DNA from: Cymbomonas tetramitiformis
Taxonomy: Eukaryota; Chlorophyta; Pyramimonadophyceae; Pyramimonadales; Pyramimonadaceae
NCBI GenBank assembly: GCA_001247695.2
Contig: LGRX02029134.1
Span: forward strand, 21,898-85,897
DNA: 64,000 nucleotides
Direction of reading: 5' to 3'
Every line of letters begins with the position of its first letter. The first letter of the stretch is position 1. The notes under the pieces were generated by a model. The model was given only the letters and a program-made list of their open reading frames with translations. It made no database searches and was not told the DNA's origin. Shown piece by piece: positions 29,201 to 36,514 of the stretch. The position numbers and the translations under genes were made by a program.

Positions 29201-29955
29201 GTGCCCCCAGCGGCTCTGTGCGCCGCCCTTGGCCAGGTTGACCTCTCTGGGGATTTCGTCCAGTCGCACCATGCTGCCGCCATCACCGCGACCCAGACCC
29301 CACACTGAAAGTCATCGTACTGAGTACGGAGTTTGATGCACGTGATTTCGGTAGGGACCCCCTGCTTTGTCCTTCTCTCTGCCCACTTTCGGGTGGCGTC
29401 CAGCAGCTCCTCATGCCCCCTCGCTCCTTCCCGTGGGTTGGGTCCGTAGGAGTCAAAGAGGTGCACGTGGGTGCCCCCCCCTTCCCCGGCCTGTTGGTCA
29501 AAGAAGAGGGCCCTCCAGTGCTCTCCGTCACACAGCGGCTGGTACGCGAACCTCCCGTTCGCGAGCAGGCCATCGATCCCATCCCTGGCCAGAAGTTTGG
29601 AGAGGAATTTGTGCTGGTTCATCTCCTCCGGCGGAGCCGGGTCAATTGTGTGAAGGTACCGGCTGAGTTGCACATCTGATATACGTCCCTCCACCGTGTA
29701 GAGGCCCCCCTCCTCTTGGGGGTTCGCGCCCCGTGTCTGGTTCCTTGGGGGGGGGGCGCTTTTCACCCCCCCCACCGCTAAGGGGGGGGGTGGAGGGTTG
29801 ATCTTCCCCTCCTCTGCGAGACTTCCTGTTCTTGTCCCTATCTTCGAGCTCTTTCCTGACTTTCCGCAGCATGCCGACCGGAACAAAAACACAGTTGCTG
29901 TTCCTCCCCGCAAAATTCCTGCGGAGGGAGGTCCTCCCTGCAGCGCTATTGACAT
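20026..29955 (-). CDS. LINE ORF2: Ulp1-APE-RT-Ulp1-RNaseH polyprotein, C-terminus shifted (copy A)
   Basis: 3309 residues. Ulp1/C48 protease 1: His146 (GEHWRALFF), Asp168, Cys218 (DDFQCGVWV) with Gln212 six residues before the Cys. APE endonuclease about 362-595: LMTWNIRG, VLTETKA, VYNPPH, VGGDFN, DHKIDGW, CSDHQAAV. Reverse transcriptase about 905-1195: Lys924 in NGKAAGPD, Asp1055 in YVDFENAYG, YVDD with Asp1167/1168. Ulp1 protease 2: His1844 (GSHWNVLLF), Asp1864, Cys1907 (QRDGYQCGVW), again with Gln six before Cys. RNase H about 2765-2910: Asp2769, Glu2816, Asp2840, Asp2902. Near residue 3232 (about 20262) an extra G shifts the frame, replacing the zinc knuckle and RLE by an unrelated tail. 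The first ATG (29955) overlaps ORF1, so frameshifting or re-initiation is needed for its synthesis. Confidence 0.85.
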   Translation of the reverse strand: MSIALQGGPPSAGILRGGTATVFLFRSACCGKSGKSSKIGTRTGSLAEEGKINPPPPPLAVGGVKSAPPPRNQTRGANPQEEGGLYTVEGRISDVQLSRYLHTIDPAPPEEMNQHKFLSKLLARDGIDGLLANGRFAYQPLCDGEHWRALFFDQQAGEGGGTHVHLFDSYGPNPREGARGHEELLDATRKWAERRTKQGVPTEITCIKLRTQYDDFQCGVWVAVMAAAWCDWTKSPERSTWPRAAHRAAGGTGKTTNNRVAKQHRIVMQIATKQEEQAECQAGTRSGSSRVPGKRAVLRPLQQVTGSGQAPAQQKRQHRAGAKTVLGCWGNSARESKNEPNHHSDKENQTPPPDVGEEGRLSLMTWNIRGSDHAYYDLARSCEEHQPDVLVLTETKAAGPMGPKKLQGLGYSAWHSAPCHGTQRRGADGTSYRGGVVLALRRPYDRTDVRANREVPRCAKGYLQHVVITLPSGVKVHVLGVYNPPHPEEAVVRTCIRDYITREAAVASRKGEHMVVGGDFNVAEIPREQDGIEHRAWRGMSDRAGLAEISCPQGPTFGDHKIDGWLASEELQRIADERHPIDTRAHRHCSDHQAAVAAVPLWKLHTTTPIVEEQAKPDPITKYQFPISKALQRSMKAAIDSALQPSLREIEFKTVIENAVDAAERGSPDARERIDEAGKAVDGVLQQAMRAVEIPLETVRCKPKVTRDPNTGVRLPKSKFRKRDKALKAAAVLQEMLAIERATGETPSAALLEEAMAEPRDTAKGRPDTCAEPEDPHWWAESEMSRFRQEAKSVIKDHKAETWETFVQKFRSNYYRMKKSAHRFVFRDRDALPKGRTLGIWDRNNKMAVGAVATAEAFSGHMAHSDPYCFEHPRTDQLDEEMPWLAAEAPDSMKPGQRPRKTELGSRLTIELYRQIVKRLPNGKAAGPDAVPNEILKAMPEEFHEFLFSLMRAMWKAGIAPGTWKLGTFVYLHKKGDTSVFSNYRPIGLLRTILKLYTAMVTDVLSTFCEVNSIHSQEQMGSRKHRSTINQLLRLQHVIEDSKLSHSQLHVLYVDFENAYGSVEHDRLQHTMKYLGIPEDAVRVVADLYGGEAHRSPFRMASKIEHYSSEPLMVKRGLVQGDSLSPLLFILYLEPLLRWLKAGNKGYMHRLTDSDKPIRTSSAAYVDDLALIAESATQLAVQVRKLELYSNWSGLRINKTKCGITGTDEKGSPIPEETYEDVTMRTPRVGKHGFPYLHPDDPYKYLGIQVALSGDWTVQKQASFLQARERIQALLHSPLTSGQQEEVLRSAVIGQLRYALPLGIFSTKEIEDLDATIGGAYKLLNGLPRGTANCYTALPKTSYGLGHTPLLATYAQSVASALQMATATREDLRERPREVFRESEAFHAKQTSQLSATTRGLVRYHYNRRQGQVDGTVRTGELDRCCTARQLAVLREHQVSLTGSGPLLADLINTQHGVISKLANAVRKPFPSALEGRHRTVVDQDTGEESVKIYSVNDQEEIPLSLTTLLPLLPFVEEGFYVAKGGTRACSLREAKAKVPARFQGRMRTFMLMLYPYICEALADKPNDARFWDNPKNLTLKPQFMPSKEAHNALGFQRLAEPQATEGEEPTTWEEGFHPTQSKWGPRSLWHAGRRGPPTTSMQAKNALKQMTTGYCAKDEEDHEDAFKCHDIGVRPTLREDPGGRVMIMDSVGVRPRQTEAEKFLSDLRHAARAGARITEKEAMDSRRAMRRNRSEGSHADSLLKGGGRRGNEPRGEGTPRHRTEGVFSDTRGREAWLSSIQVETHSLCTTGLDTVSMHQTKLADALNGTEFEQSEQYEAQMRNTMETVRDEGFSFVLTCDGSHWNVLLFGKNEDTSVSIYLYDPMGGEDTRLLTALRQWAGPPGWPPVNVTVSNMGVAHQRDGYQCGVWVCYMIDKWQEWNRSTTGEKWESWIGLHGPPVGGEATTSKGYRKAMRGPIMARIGELEQRERHHVFHGEGETHDPISFEEVDDEIQEEAGAGPMQVGRSPTRQTQANTVPATPRHARELPKVGEKRTRQIIQCPQATVESEEIRPRPNPPAQTPQRETSPHRVTKVSLEDGRGTKWKGTAAQIMMLRTWVLAQLSKGDVRTGELFQHAAKIGFPRDAVRLMTTHLVSSEQVAWATHPPVNDCRSRNMWWRIDTMELSVGAGPTVANNPEVLEETEEEPQAVEASESTTILAVRTHWGSREYLLGPVRPQGEAWVEEDTLLTGGIAGMNPSRAERETDTFHNKEREAQQARRPTEREPLSGAPTRHARYWPGVTELNIDTEPFNPDWDAAPSGKCTLTTETGRHHVFAHDERGKMIGALKEEVLDRLYDRYVAAAGTDSADQTHTKAGEERRRSFEEREPQLGTVHGFATEVVLLLKRYSCEEEEEVKKTALQNHWTLPPEIMQALQEAFGIQAEIFASPLNVHSHTATYCSKFDRDKIFGSKGSAWDTQWGELGAFEFNPEYTAADLDKALKEALMSTMAKTPVLGVGIYPAWTRTPAKAYCRRYGDTRIHEFGVIPRKSFTFLPPDHWGGTTVSGVTKKDYSNWGVRILVVANAEGWQKFCPDPEGAAELVGKALQRSTYCTVRKYHTIRNLRPANPRVHTSDAVSDMAAVKNAMESTSQHDMIFDPHPMRKWEIPSMSRRQGWGNEGGEVPKEDRTPEAARAMRQTWRDRGLAEVTITEYHEANTAWPLDKIKEDSRARWLKAMERTPMLFSRQDRDRGHTEVRERFPTCPIKHKTGRSRTLEEINKAWDATSFLYTDGSRLDPEEEGGLHRVGAAYWDPRGDENPRTWRGTWSTGGHLTINRAELLAIHAALRARECTTPGEIAICTDSLCSMYQILNMLSRPHTMEGHRHRDLLEDILSLVEQHNSQGTKVSLRKVKSHTGVKGNDKADEAAKQAAENQEGTTQIDPWDNRTMYTLVANARDGESMRPLQGEGAVERYVAERIALKATQHKSVRKWLQPPSSPWEEWGTPGRGNREGAISAEGSMTKNPTTGAPGPAQGPDRGRQNVEMGTPGENPQEPMLLEELQHAPRSQDDPPERREPGDQEQVHPRDQVATQDEWDLLWEFDETRGPPLDMGERGAMNSPDREMMQAIEEAEREDPIDGLCRSMMEMDLGESELQNLTDVPQQAIDAYQEAAPERKRKRNRDREAMHRRKGDRAATSHADAAAVETHMGRRLEEPPQEILQDKSIPGISNHFWKVTPPTLRSLILRCRFGVLMTTCQEAPHMAEQISGPGLRPLREEGHSGTQAGWMQRRDQHEHGHSQAQRSGKDPLRSDQEGTNGRQSDLDRTPRGARRD

Positions 29956-32125
29956 AGAAGAGGCTTCCCCCGTCCATCGCCTCTCTCCAATACCATTTCC
30001 CCCTCTTGTGCATCCAGGGTGTGTTCTTCCTTTGATTCCTCCAAACCCAGACTTCTGGGCCTTGATGTGAGTACACAGTCCCCCCCGGGGCAGAGTCGTT
30101 TATTTGCGTTCGTGTTATTAAGATTCTGATCCCGCGGTGGGTAATAGCCAAGATTCCCATCATTACGAGGCATGCGGAAATAAGTAATGTGTGCTGCCGG
30201 TCCATCACGAGTTTAAAGTGTCCCGGGAGCACGAGACTCGGTGACAAGAAGTGCAGCATTATGCCAAATTTTTCGAACTCTCCCTCCCTTGGGTGGTCCC
30301 CCTCTGTTATCAGATCGGGGGTGTGATTACAAGAGGCAGTTAATACAAATAAGCAATAGGTTTCATTGTTCTGCAGGTATTTATCGTACTTCCTATTGCC
30401 ACTGCCTCTCCCTGGCCAGCGCGTGCCGGGAGGCGTCAACTTGTGCCCCCTCCAGGCTGTGCCTCCACCAGGTGTGCTCGCCTGCCTGCATTCTGCATCT
30501 CCGTCTACCCTCGTCCGGTGCCTGTTCTCGGCCCATCGTCTCGCATCAGATTCTGTGTGCCTGTGGAGGGGTTGCATTATACCGGTCAGATCACCATCCT
30601 GGCAAGATGGCCAAGCATTCAGAACTGGCAAGGGAGCACTGACCTGAGCCCTGAGCTCGTCGAGGCGCTTTAGTGCCGCCCTGCCGTCAGGGTTGTCAAA
30701 CTCCTGTGGAATTGCGGGGCCTGTCTCAGGCCTCCCATACTGCCGAGGGTCCTTGCCCAGGGCCTCCGCCAGGGGCCTCGGCTGGGCAGTGGGCTGGGCA
30801 GTCGGCTGTTGCTGGAGCTGTGTGCCCCACTGTGGGTACAGCCCCTGTGCCAGGTGCGAATATTGGGCCTGTGGCGGCCCCAATGGCACCTGGTGCGGCA
30901 GCTGCAGCGGGGCTGCCGGAGGGGGCTGCAGCTGCTGGGGCTGTTGCTGTTGGCCCAGGTAGCTCTGCCCCCCTTGAGGCATCAGCTGGACCCCGTGCTG
31001 CAGCAGCCCCGTGACCTGCCCAGACAGCTGGGTGATCGCTGACATCTGCCTGTCCGAGGCTTGCACCTGCTGGCTTACCACCTCGGTGAGAGCCTTCACG
31101 GAGTCGGCTAGCGACGCTAGTTCGCCGCCCGCCCGAGGAGCCTGCGCTGCTGGCGGCTCCGGTGGTAGCTGCCTGCCGTACCCCTGGTCCTGCGCAAACA
31201 GCTGGGTCGGCTGTACCTGACCGTAGTATGAGCCTTTGGCTCCTTTGCCCTGCCCCTTTCCCGCGTATCTGGGCCTCTGTCTCGGGGGCTGCTGTGGGCT
31301 TCGTTGGGTCATCCACCTGGACCTCGGGCTGCAGGCGATGTGAAACTTTACGTTCCCGATGTGGAAGAACATACGGTTCGTGGTGCGATGCGAGACTGCC
31401 TCGTATGTGGCAGCCTCCACCGTTACCCAGTACCTGCAGGCCTCCCTGCTGTCCCTGTCCGGGAGCGGTTGGGCGAGAGTGATGAGTTCCCCCACCCCCC
31501 TTTCTGATGGGGGGGAGGGAACCGGAAACACCTCGATGCCTGTCTGCGACCGCAGCTCCCGCTTCGCTGCAGAGAGGACCTGTTCCACCCTGTCTGCAGA
31601 GTGCCAGTGTCTGCCTTCCGGTGGCCTGGCAACCACCTCCAGTTCCCACTCCTGGAACTTTGTGATATCTGCGGTGGAGGAGTATTTGTGCACTGTGACT
31701 GGGTGCCCATAGAACTCATATGGGAGTCCCAGCCGCAGTGCCCTGTCAGCCTCGTCCACTCGCGAGAACACCACGATGGCGACGTCCAGTGCTGTCGCCC
31801 TGGCCTCCTCCCAGTGTGGCCTTCCCTTACCGATGTAAACAATGTTTCGGGCTCCCCCCTCGAGCACCACTCCCGCCGAGATGCTGTTGGCCACTTCAGC
31901 CACACCCTGCCCAACCAGCCCGACGGACTGCAGGATGACCGTGCGGTCGGCTGGGAGCGAGTCCCTGTCCTGCTTCATCGGGCACCTGTGCACGTCCCTG
32001 GCGACACTGGCTTTGGGGGTGCCCACTGCCCCGTGCTTCCAGCGGTCGGCATAGCCCCACGGAGGGACTCGCTCCTTCTTTATGGCGCCGAAACGAGTAA
32101 AGCTCGTCGGATTGACCAGGTGCAT
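29642..32125 (-). CDS. LINE ORF1, RRM-like RNA-binding protein
   Basis: 827 residues from the ATG at 32125. The frame is open further up to 32278, but those codons are the last visible host-gene exon. An RRM-like stretch (DVAIVVFSRVDEADRALRLG, about residues 114-150) follows a short IVYIGKG segment, as in ORF1 proteins of many LINEs. A basic Gly/Gln-rich segment (RYAGKGQGKGAKGSYYG) and a long Gln/Pro-rich region (about residues 340-480) follow. Near residues 640-665 there is an unexpected hydrophobic segment (HTLLISACLVMMGILAIT) that looks like a membrane span. The last ~100 codons overlap the start of ORF2 in another frame. Likely role: binds the element RNA into a particle. Confidence 0.6.
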   Translation of the reverse strand: MHLVNPTSFTRFGAIKKERVPPWGYADRWKHGAVGTPKASVARDVHRCPMKQDRDSLPADRTVILQSVGLVGQGVAEVANSISAGVVLEGGARNIVYIGKGRPHWEEARATALDVAIVVFSRVDEADRALRLGLPYEFYGHPVTVHKYSSTADITKFQEWELEVVARPPEGRHWHSADRVEQVLSAAKRELRSQTGIEVFPVPSPPSERGVGELITLAQPLPDRDSREACRYWVTVEAATYEAVSHRTTNRMFFHIGNVKFHIACSPRSRWMTQRSPQQPPRQRPRYAGKGQGKGAKGSYYGQVQPTQLFAQDQGYGRQLPPEPPAAQAPRAGGELASLADSVKALTEVVSQQVQASDRQMSAITQLSGQVTGLLQHGVQLMPQGGQSYLGQQQQPQQLQPPPAAPLQLPHQVPLGPPQAQYSHLAQGLYPQWGTQLQQQPTAQPTAQPRPLAEALGKDPRQYGRPETGPAIPQEFDNPDGRAALKRLDELRAQVSAPLPVLNAWPSCQDGDLTGIMQPLHRHTESDARRWAENRHRTRVDGDAECRQASTPGGGTAWRGHKLTPPGTRWPGRGSGNRKYDKYLQNNETYCLFVLTASCNHTPDLITEGDHPREGEFEKFGIMLHFLSPSLVLPGHFKLVMDRQHTLLISACLVMMGILAITHRGIRILITRTQINDSAPGGTVYSHQGPEVWVWRNQRKNTPWMHKRGKWYWREAMDGGSLFYVNSAAGRTSLRRNFAGRNSNCVFVPVGMLRKVRKELEDRDKNRKSRRGGEDQPSTPPLSGGGGEKRPPPKEPDTGREPPRGGGPLHGGGTYIRCATQPVPSHN

Positions 32126-32146
32126 CCGGGATGCGAGGAGTCGCAC

Positions 32147-35100
32147 CTTTTCGAGGTTCTCGCGTGCAGGGTTCATCATGGGCGTGTGGAAAGCGCCGCT
32201 GACAGCCACGGCTTGAGCCTGCTTGCACGAAAACCCGCGACGGCTATTGATCTTCCACTTCCACGCCCACGTGTCCACTGCAGGACTTCGAGTGGATCAA
32301 CATATGTAATACCGCGGTGAGCCAGCAGTATGAAGCGTAGCGTCTTATACAGGAAACGCGTGCGTCACTTCTACGAGAGCTACTTGAAGGGGGAGAAGGA
32401 AGAGGCCCTCAGCTGATACTCTATGTCAGGATAACGGTACGGGCACCGAAGTTCGATGCGCGGATCGTTCGGATATCGTTCGGCAAATTGGAAGTGTTCT
32501 ATTGACAGGAAGTAGGTCACCTTGAGTGCCCCCTTGGCAGTGGCGCGCTTCTGCAGCTCGGAGAGCGCAGTCAATGTACCGGACGCTACCCTCCCTTGAG
32601 GAAACAGGAAGTTCGCCAGCTGGCAGACCGTGCCGGGCATAGCCTCGCGCACCTCCTTGCACAGATCCTGCAACAGCAGCAGTCGTGCTTCTCCTTGAGC
32701 TTCAGTTTAACCCCTAACTTCCCTCGAGGCGCCACTGGCTCCTCCCCAGATCACCCAGGCCTATGTGCTCTTTCTGTTAGCAGCAATACTTTCTCCCGCT
32801 GTGGTGCACCACCAGTGGCATGTGAGCTCAATGCGTTAGCGAGCTGGGATCCGTTTGGGGTCGTTCGCACCTGAAGATCGGGGTCGTTCAGCCCGACAAT
32901 TGTCATCATACCGTGTGGCTCTCCCATGGTGGCGGCCATTGACATGCTCTCTGCGCGCACCTTCACCACCTGCATAGAAGAGGGCGCGCAAAGCCGTGTC
33001 CGTACAAGGATCAGGTCTGAAGGACCTCGGCAAAAAGAACAACTTACTCTCGGCACCTCTGCAGCCTCTCTTAATATTTAACTTGAGAACAGCACTTTCT
33101 TCATTCTAACAAAACAGGCTCCGCAAAACTCGTGACGCCTGAAAGTGAAACTTGTTTCGTTGCGGCAAAACTTGCTCTCCTGCGCTCGTGCTGCATAAGA
33201 AAGCGATTCTTTGTTTTGCGGTAAAAATGGCTCTCCGTAACTCCTCACGGCCGAAAGTGACAATTGTTTTGTTAAGGCAAAATAGGCTCTCTGCAGCTCG
33301 TCACGCCTCAGAACGGCACTAGTTTCGTTGTGGCCAAATAGGCGCTCCGCAGCCTGCGTTGCCTAAAGAATACCTTTCGCACCCACGGTTGTCCGCAGGT
33401 CGCCTCCAGGCTCTGGTGCATCTACAAAGAGATGCTAGCGTCCTCCAGTCCGTCAAAAGACCCACACAAAAGGACACACAAGGGAACGCAAGCGGGAAGT
33501 CTCTTGATGTCGAGTCTGCACAAAGACAGGGAAGAACCCCAGAGGCGGCACCTTCATGGCATCCTCAAAGCTCAGCACGCCAGCGAACACGAGCGCGGTG
33601 TACTCGCCCAGGCTCAGCCCCGCCGTGCATGAGGCCCTGCGCCACACAAAGTTGCACCCCTGGGTGGTTCTGGGCAGAACATAAACTATGCAGGCAGCGG
33701 AGGCGATGCACGATGCATGAAGCGGAGGCGATGTACAACACTATGAGGCGAAAAAGGGTTTCAAGAGGGGGAAACGTATAGGACGAGGCGCAAGATGGCT
33801 AAGAATTCCTCCTCCGGCGAATTCCTTTGGATTCGACGAAATTCGAAGAAACAGCTAGGTGACGACCCGGGTATCAGTTCAAGACCCGGACAGGCGTCTA
33901 CCAGCGAATTCACCCTGAACACTCCGGGGTCAAGGGGAAGTTGCAGAAGATCACCCAAGGATGCACACCGCCCTGGCACTTTGGAAAGGCGGCCTCAGGT
34001 ATTGTGCGCACGGAATTGGGGGAGGCAGCACAATCCTCGTGAGAACGGGACAGCGGCGGCCTGCAGACAGCTTGGATGGTGTGGAGAAGCCTTGGCAGCC
34101 ACACGGTGCATACACTTTCCTTGCGCCGTTCTCTTGTGACCACCAGCAACCTAGCAACCACACTGCCCAGTAGTGCTCTGTATGGCTGCAGCATATACCC
34201 GCGCCCGGAATCTGGGTACCAGCACACACTTGGGCCCTGCTTTATCCAGTTTCTCCGTAGCTCCGTGGAGTTCGACCGTAGCTCCGTGGAGTTCGACCGT
34301 AGCTCCGTGGAGTTCGAGACCCTCTTCTCTCAATTGAGCGTTCCGACACCCTCTTCGGATGCCTCGCCCTCAACACCTCCTCGTTATGATCGGGTCGGTG
34401 GGTGGGTGGGTGGGAGGGTGTGCACGTGTCTCAGGGGTTGCTATGCGGGCAGTTCGGCTCGGTAGAGGAGGAGCAAGCGAGACGCACCCCAACACAGCTT
34501 GAGGATCTGTTTGTCGCAGCATCTCTACGGCAGCACAACCACCGACGAATAAGGCGGGTTGGGAATATCTTGTGTCGTCGATTTTGGCTTTGGGGCCCTC
34601 TAAGCAAACTTCCAGCAGGTCGTATCCAAGCACCTGAGGCGACACCGAATCTTTCAGCTCCTCCACACAAATCTTTGACTTGCGTGCTCGACTCCTCTTC
34701 AAGGTGCGCCGCCTCACCTTGTTCGCGGTCTCAAACATGGCTTTCACGGCGGGAATATCCTTTGCCTTTGCGCACATACCCACGGCCTGCAATCCACAGG
34801 GAAAAGAGCGCGTTTGTCTCACCGGTGAAGGAAATACTGTGCTTGTGAACAGAATTTTTCTCTCTGTTGAGATACTACGGCGCATAGCTAGTCGTTCAGC
34901 TACTCGAGCTGGCCTCGTATAGCCGTATAATAGATACCATCGTCCTAAACGCGTTCACCACTTTCAGTAGAACAAACCGGTGCGCAGTAGCAGAAAAAAC
35001 ACGCAGCACTCGACCAGTTATTCGCCTTGTCACTGTGAGGGGGGATGTTATGACCGCGTCTGTGCAGGAAAGGAGTGTGTGCACAGTGCTTCCAGCTGGC

Positions 35101-36514
35101 GCGGAATTGCAAGAAGGGTGCTGAACTACTTGGCGTACGAACGGTTTCAATTTGCACGACAGTGACGAAGGTTTCAAGGAAGGTCTGCTCTTGGTAATCG
35201 ATGAAAGCCAGCGCTGGAGACTTGAGAGACTTTTATGCACCTGAGAGCCTTGGCCAGGGAAGAGGAACGCGATAGGGGTCTGGGGGACTGCGGGCTTGGA
35301 GGCAACCGGTGCAGGCAGGGAAGCGTCCGCGCTCTCCAGCGCTTCGCGACGAACTTTCCGCGCTTCCTTAAACGCCTTCTTCTCGGCCATTTCCTTTTCT
35401 CTTTTTGTGACCTCTGTCAGGCGGGGTAATAACGTGAGCAACAGGACTCTCTTCAGCCGCTTATGCGGCGAAAGCACTGAGGGCACGTTGAATTCCGTCA
35501 GCACTCTTTCTCACACTTGCGTAGCAAAACAGAGCGTCCGAAAGCAAGACGTTCTGCCTCAGTCAGGAACTTTCACAAACTTGGAGCCAGCTACGCGACA
35601 GGAATTGCGCTCGCGGTGCCCAACTTTGAGTCAACCTTAAGGGATTCTTGGCCGCAATACACAATATGATGTACGAACCCGGATATGGATGTTTGTAGCC
35701 TTTTGACCAGGTCTTAATGGCGTCCAAGCCATAGTCATACAACGCCCACCAGTCGCCAATATCAGCGTGAGGTTCACGTGCTTTGGGAGTGTCCTTGTAC
35801 TTTTCTTCCAATGCCAAAATTTTAGAACGAACGCTCTCGTCATCTATGGCAACCTCAATAGGAAGCTTTTTACCGGGGTTTAAGTATGGGTCGTAGTCTT
35901 CGGTTTTAATAGTGGGGTCCGCTCCCTCGCTCTGCAGCCCACAACGATGAATAGATCACAAACGAGCCCATACACGTATATGCAACTATTTCCAAGAAGA
36001 ATAACTTACCAAGAGGTACTCATAAATTTCCAAATAACCCTCATATTGTGCAAGATATGCGGCGCGATGAAGAGCAGTGAAGCCTTTATCATCCCTTTGG
36101 TTGACCTCTGCCCCAGCACGGATTAAGTGGTGGACCTGCAAATTACCAAATTTTAAACTGTCAACACAAGCTGACACCTTTAAAAGAAGTCCTTACTACG
36201 CAGATGGAAGGGTGAGCAAAAATACCATATCAAGCTGTTTGTACGTTGTGGCAAAGTGCATCGGAGCACCCGCCCCGTTATCTTGAGTGACATAGTACGG
36301 ATCAGTTTCCATTATCTGAAGACAACATAAAAAAACCCCTGTAAGTCGCCGAATCCGACGACACTCTGAGCGCAACGCTGTTGAAGCAAACAAGGGTGCA
36401 TTCTACCATCTTCAGCTGATCGGGATCTCCAAGACGCACACAACTGTAAAATGCAAACGGAGGAAACTTCGGCTGGGGCGGATAACGCCCCGTTCCACTC
36501 ATATCGCGAGGCAT
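32147..36514 (-). CDS. Ankyrin-repeat / malonyl-CoA:ACP transacylase fusion gene, 3' truncated
   Basis: Eleven exons, all with GT-AG borders and matching phases: 36514-36407, 36315-36226, 36135-36010, 35931-35679, 35413-35241, 34786-34718, 34633-34496, 33659-33552, 32969-32871, 32667-32521, 32218-32147. Together they encode 461 residues. Exons 1-4 are ankyrin repeats (DNGAGAPMHFATTYKQLDM, DDKGFTALHRAAYLAQ) followed by a conserved WWALYDYGLDAIKTW segment. Exon 4 ends in phase 1 and joins exon 5, which passes through a charged linker into FLFPGQGSQ, the start of the FabD domain. Active-site residues are present: Ser335 (GLSLGEY), Arg360 (VVKVRAESM), His448 (VSGAFHTPMM). The enzyme moves malonyl from CoA to acyl carrier protein in type II fatty-acid synthesis, in mitochondrion or plastid. 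The C-terminal part after ENLEK is missing: the LINE begins there. Confidence 0.8.
33118..33341. repeat. 56-bp minisatellite in intron 8
   Basis: Four degenerate 56-bp units of the pattern GCTCTCCG...CTCGTCACGCC...TTGTTTTG...GGCAAAATA in the intron between exons 8 and 9 of the transacylase gene. Confidence 0.65.
34255..34318. repeat. 21-bp tandem repeat in intron 7
   Basis: Three units of CGTAGCTCCGTGGAGTTCGAC inside the 836-bp intron between exons 7 and 8. Confidence 0.85.

Larger units (their letters stand above)
19391..32140 (-). mobile_element. Giant dual-endonuclease LINE, Dualen/RandI-like (copy A)
   Basis: About 12.7 kb on the minus strand: ORF1 (RRM-like), ORF2 (Ulp1, APE, RT, Ulp1, RNase H, zinc knuckle, RLE). 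The 3' end is placed after the stop at 19497, at a TTTTTC-type tract (19391-19422, plus strand GGAAAAGAAAAAG). The 5' end is placed between the host exon end at 32147 and the ORF1 ATG at 32125; no target duplication could be identified. Dual APE and RLE endonucleases are the defining trait of Dualen/RandI. The size and two separated Ulp1 domains are notable. Copy A is disabled or split by a 1-bp insertion near 20262. Confidence 0.8.

Noticed and set aside
30726..31649. 307-codon minus-strand frame overlapping LINE ORF1
   Set aside because: Ala/Gly/Pro-rich alternative frame of the Gln/Pro-rich ORF1 region; the ORF1 frame carries the RRM-like motif.
32148..32278. LINE ORF1 beginning at 32278
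   Set aside because: Codons 32218-32147 are the FabD catalytic-His exon (VSGAFHTPMM) preceded by a splice acceptor, so the upstream open frame is host exon and intron, not LINE.
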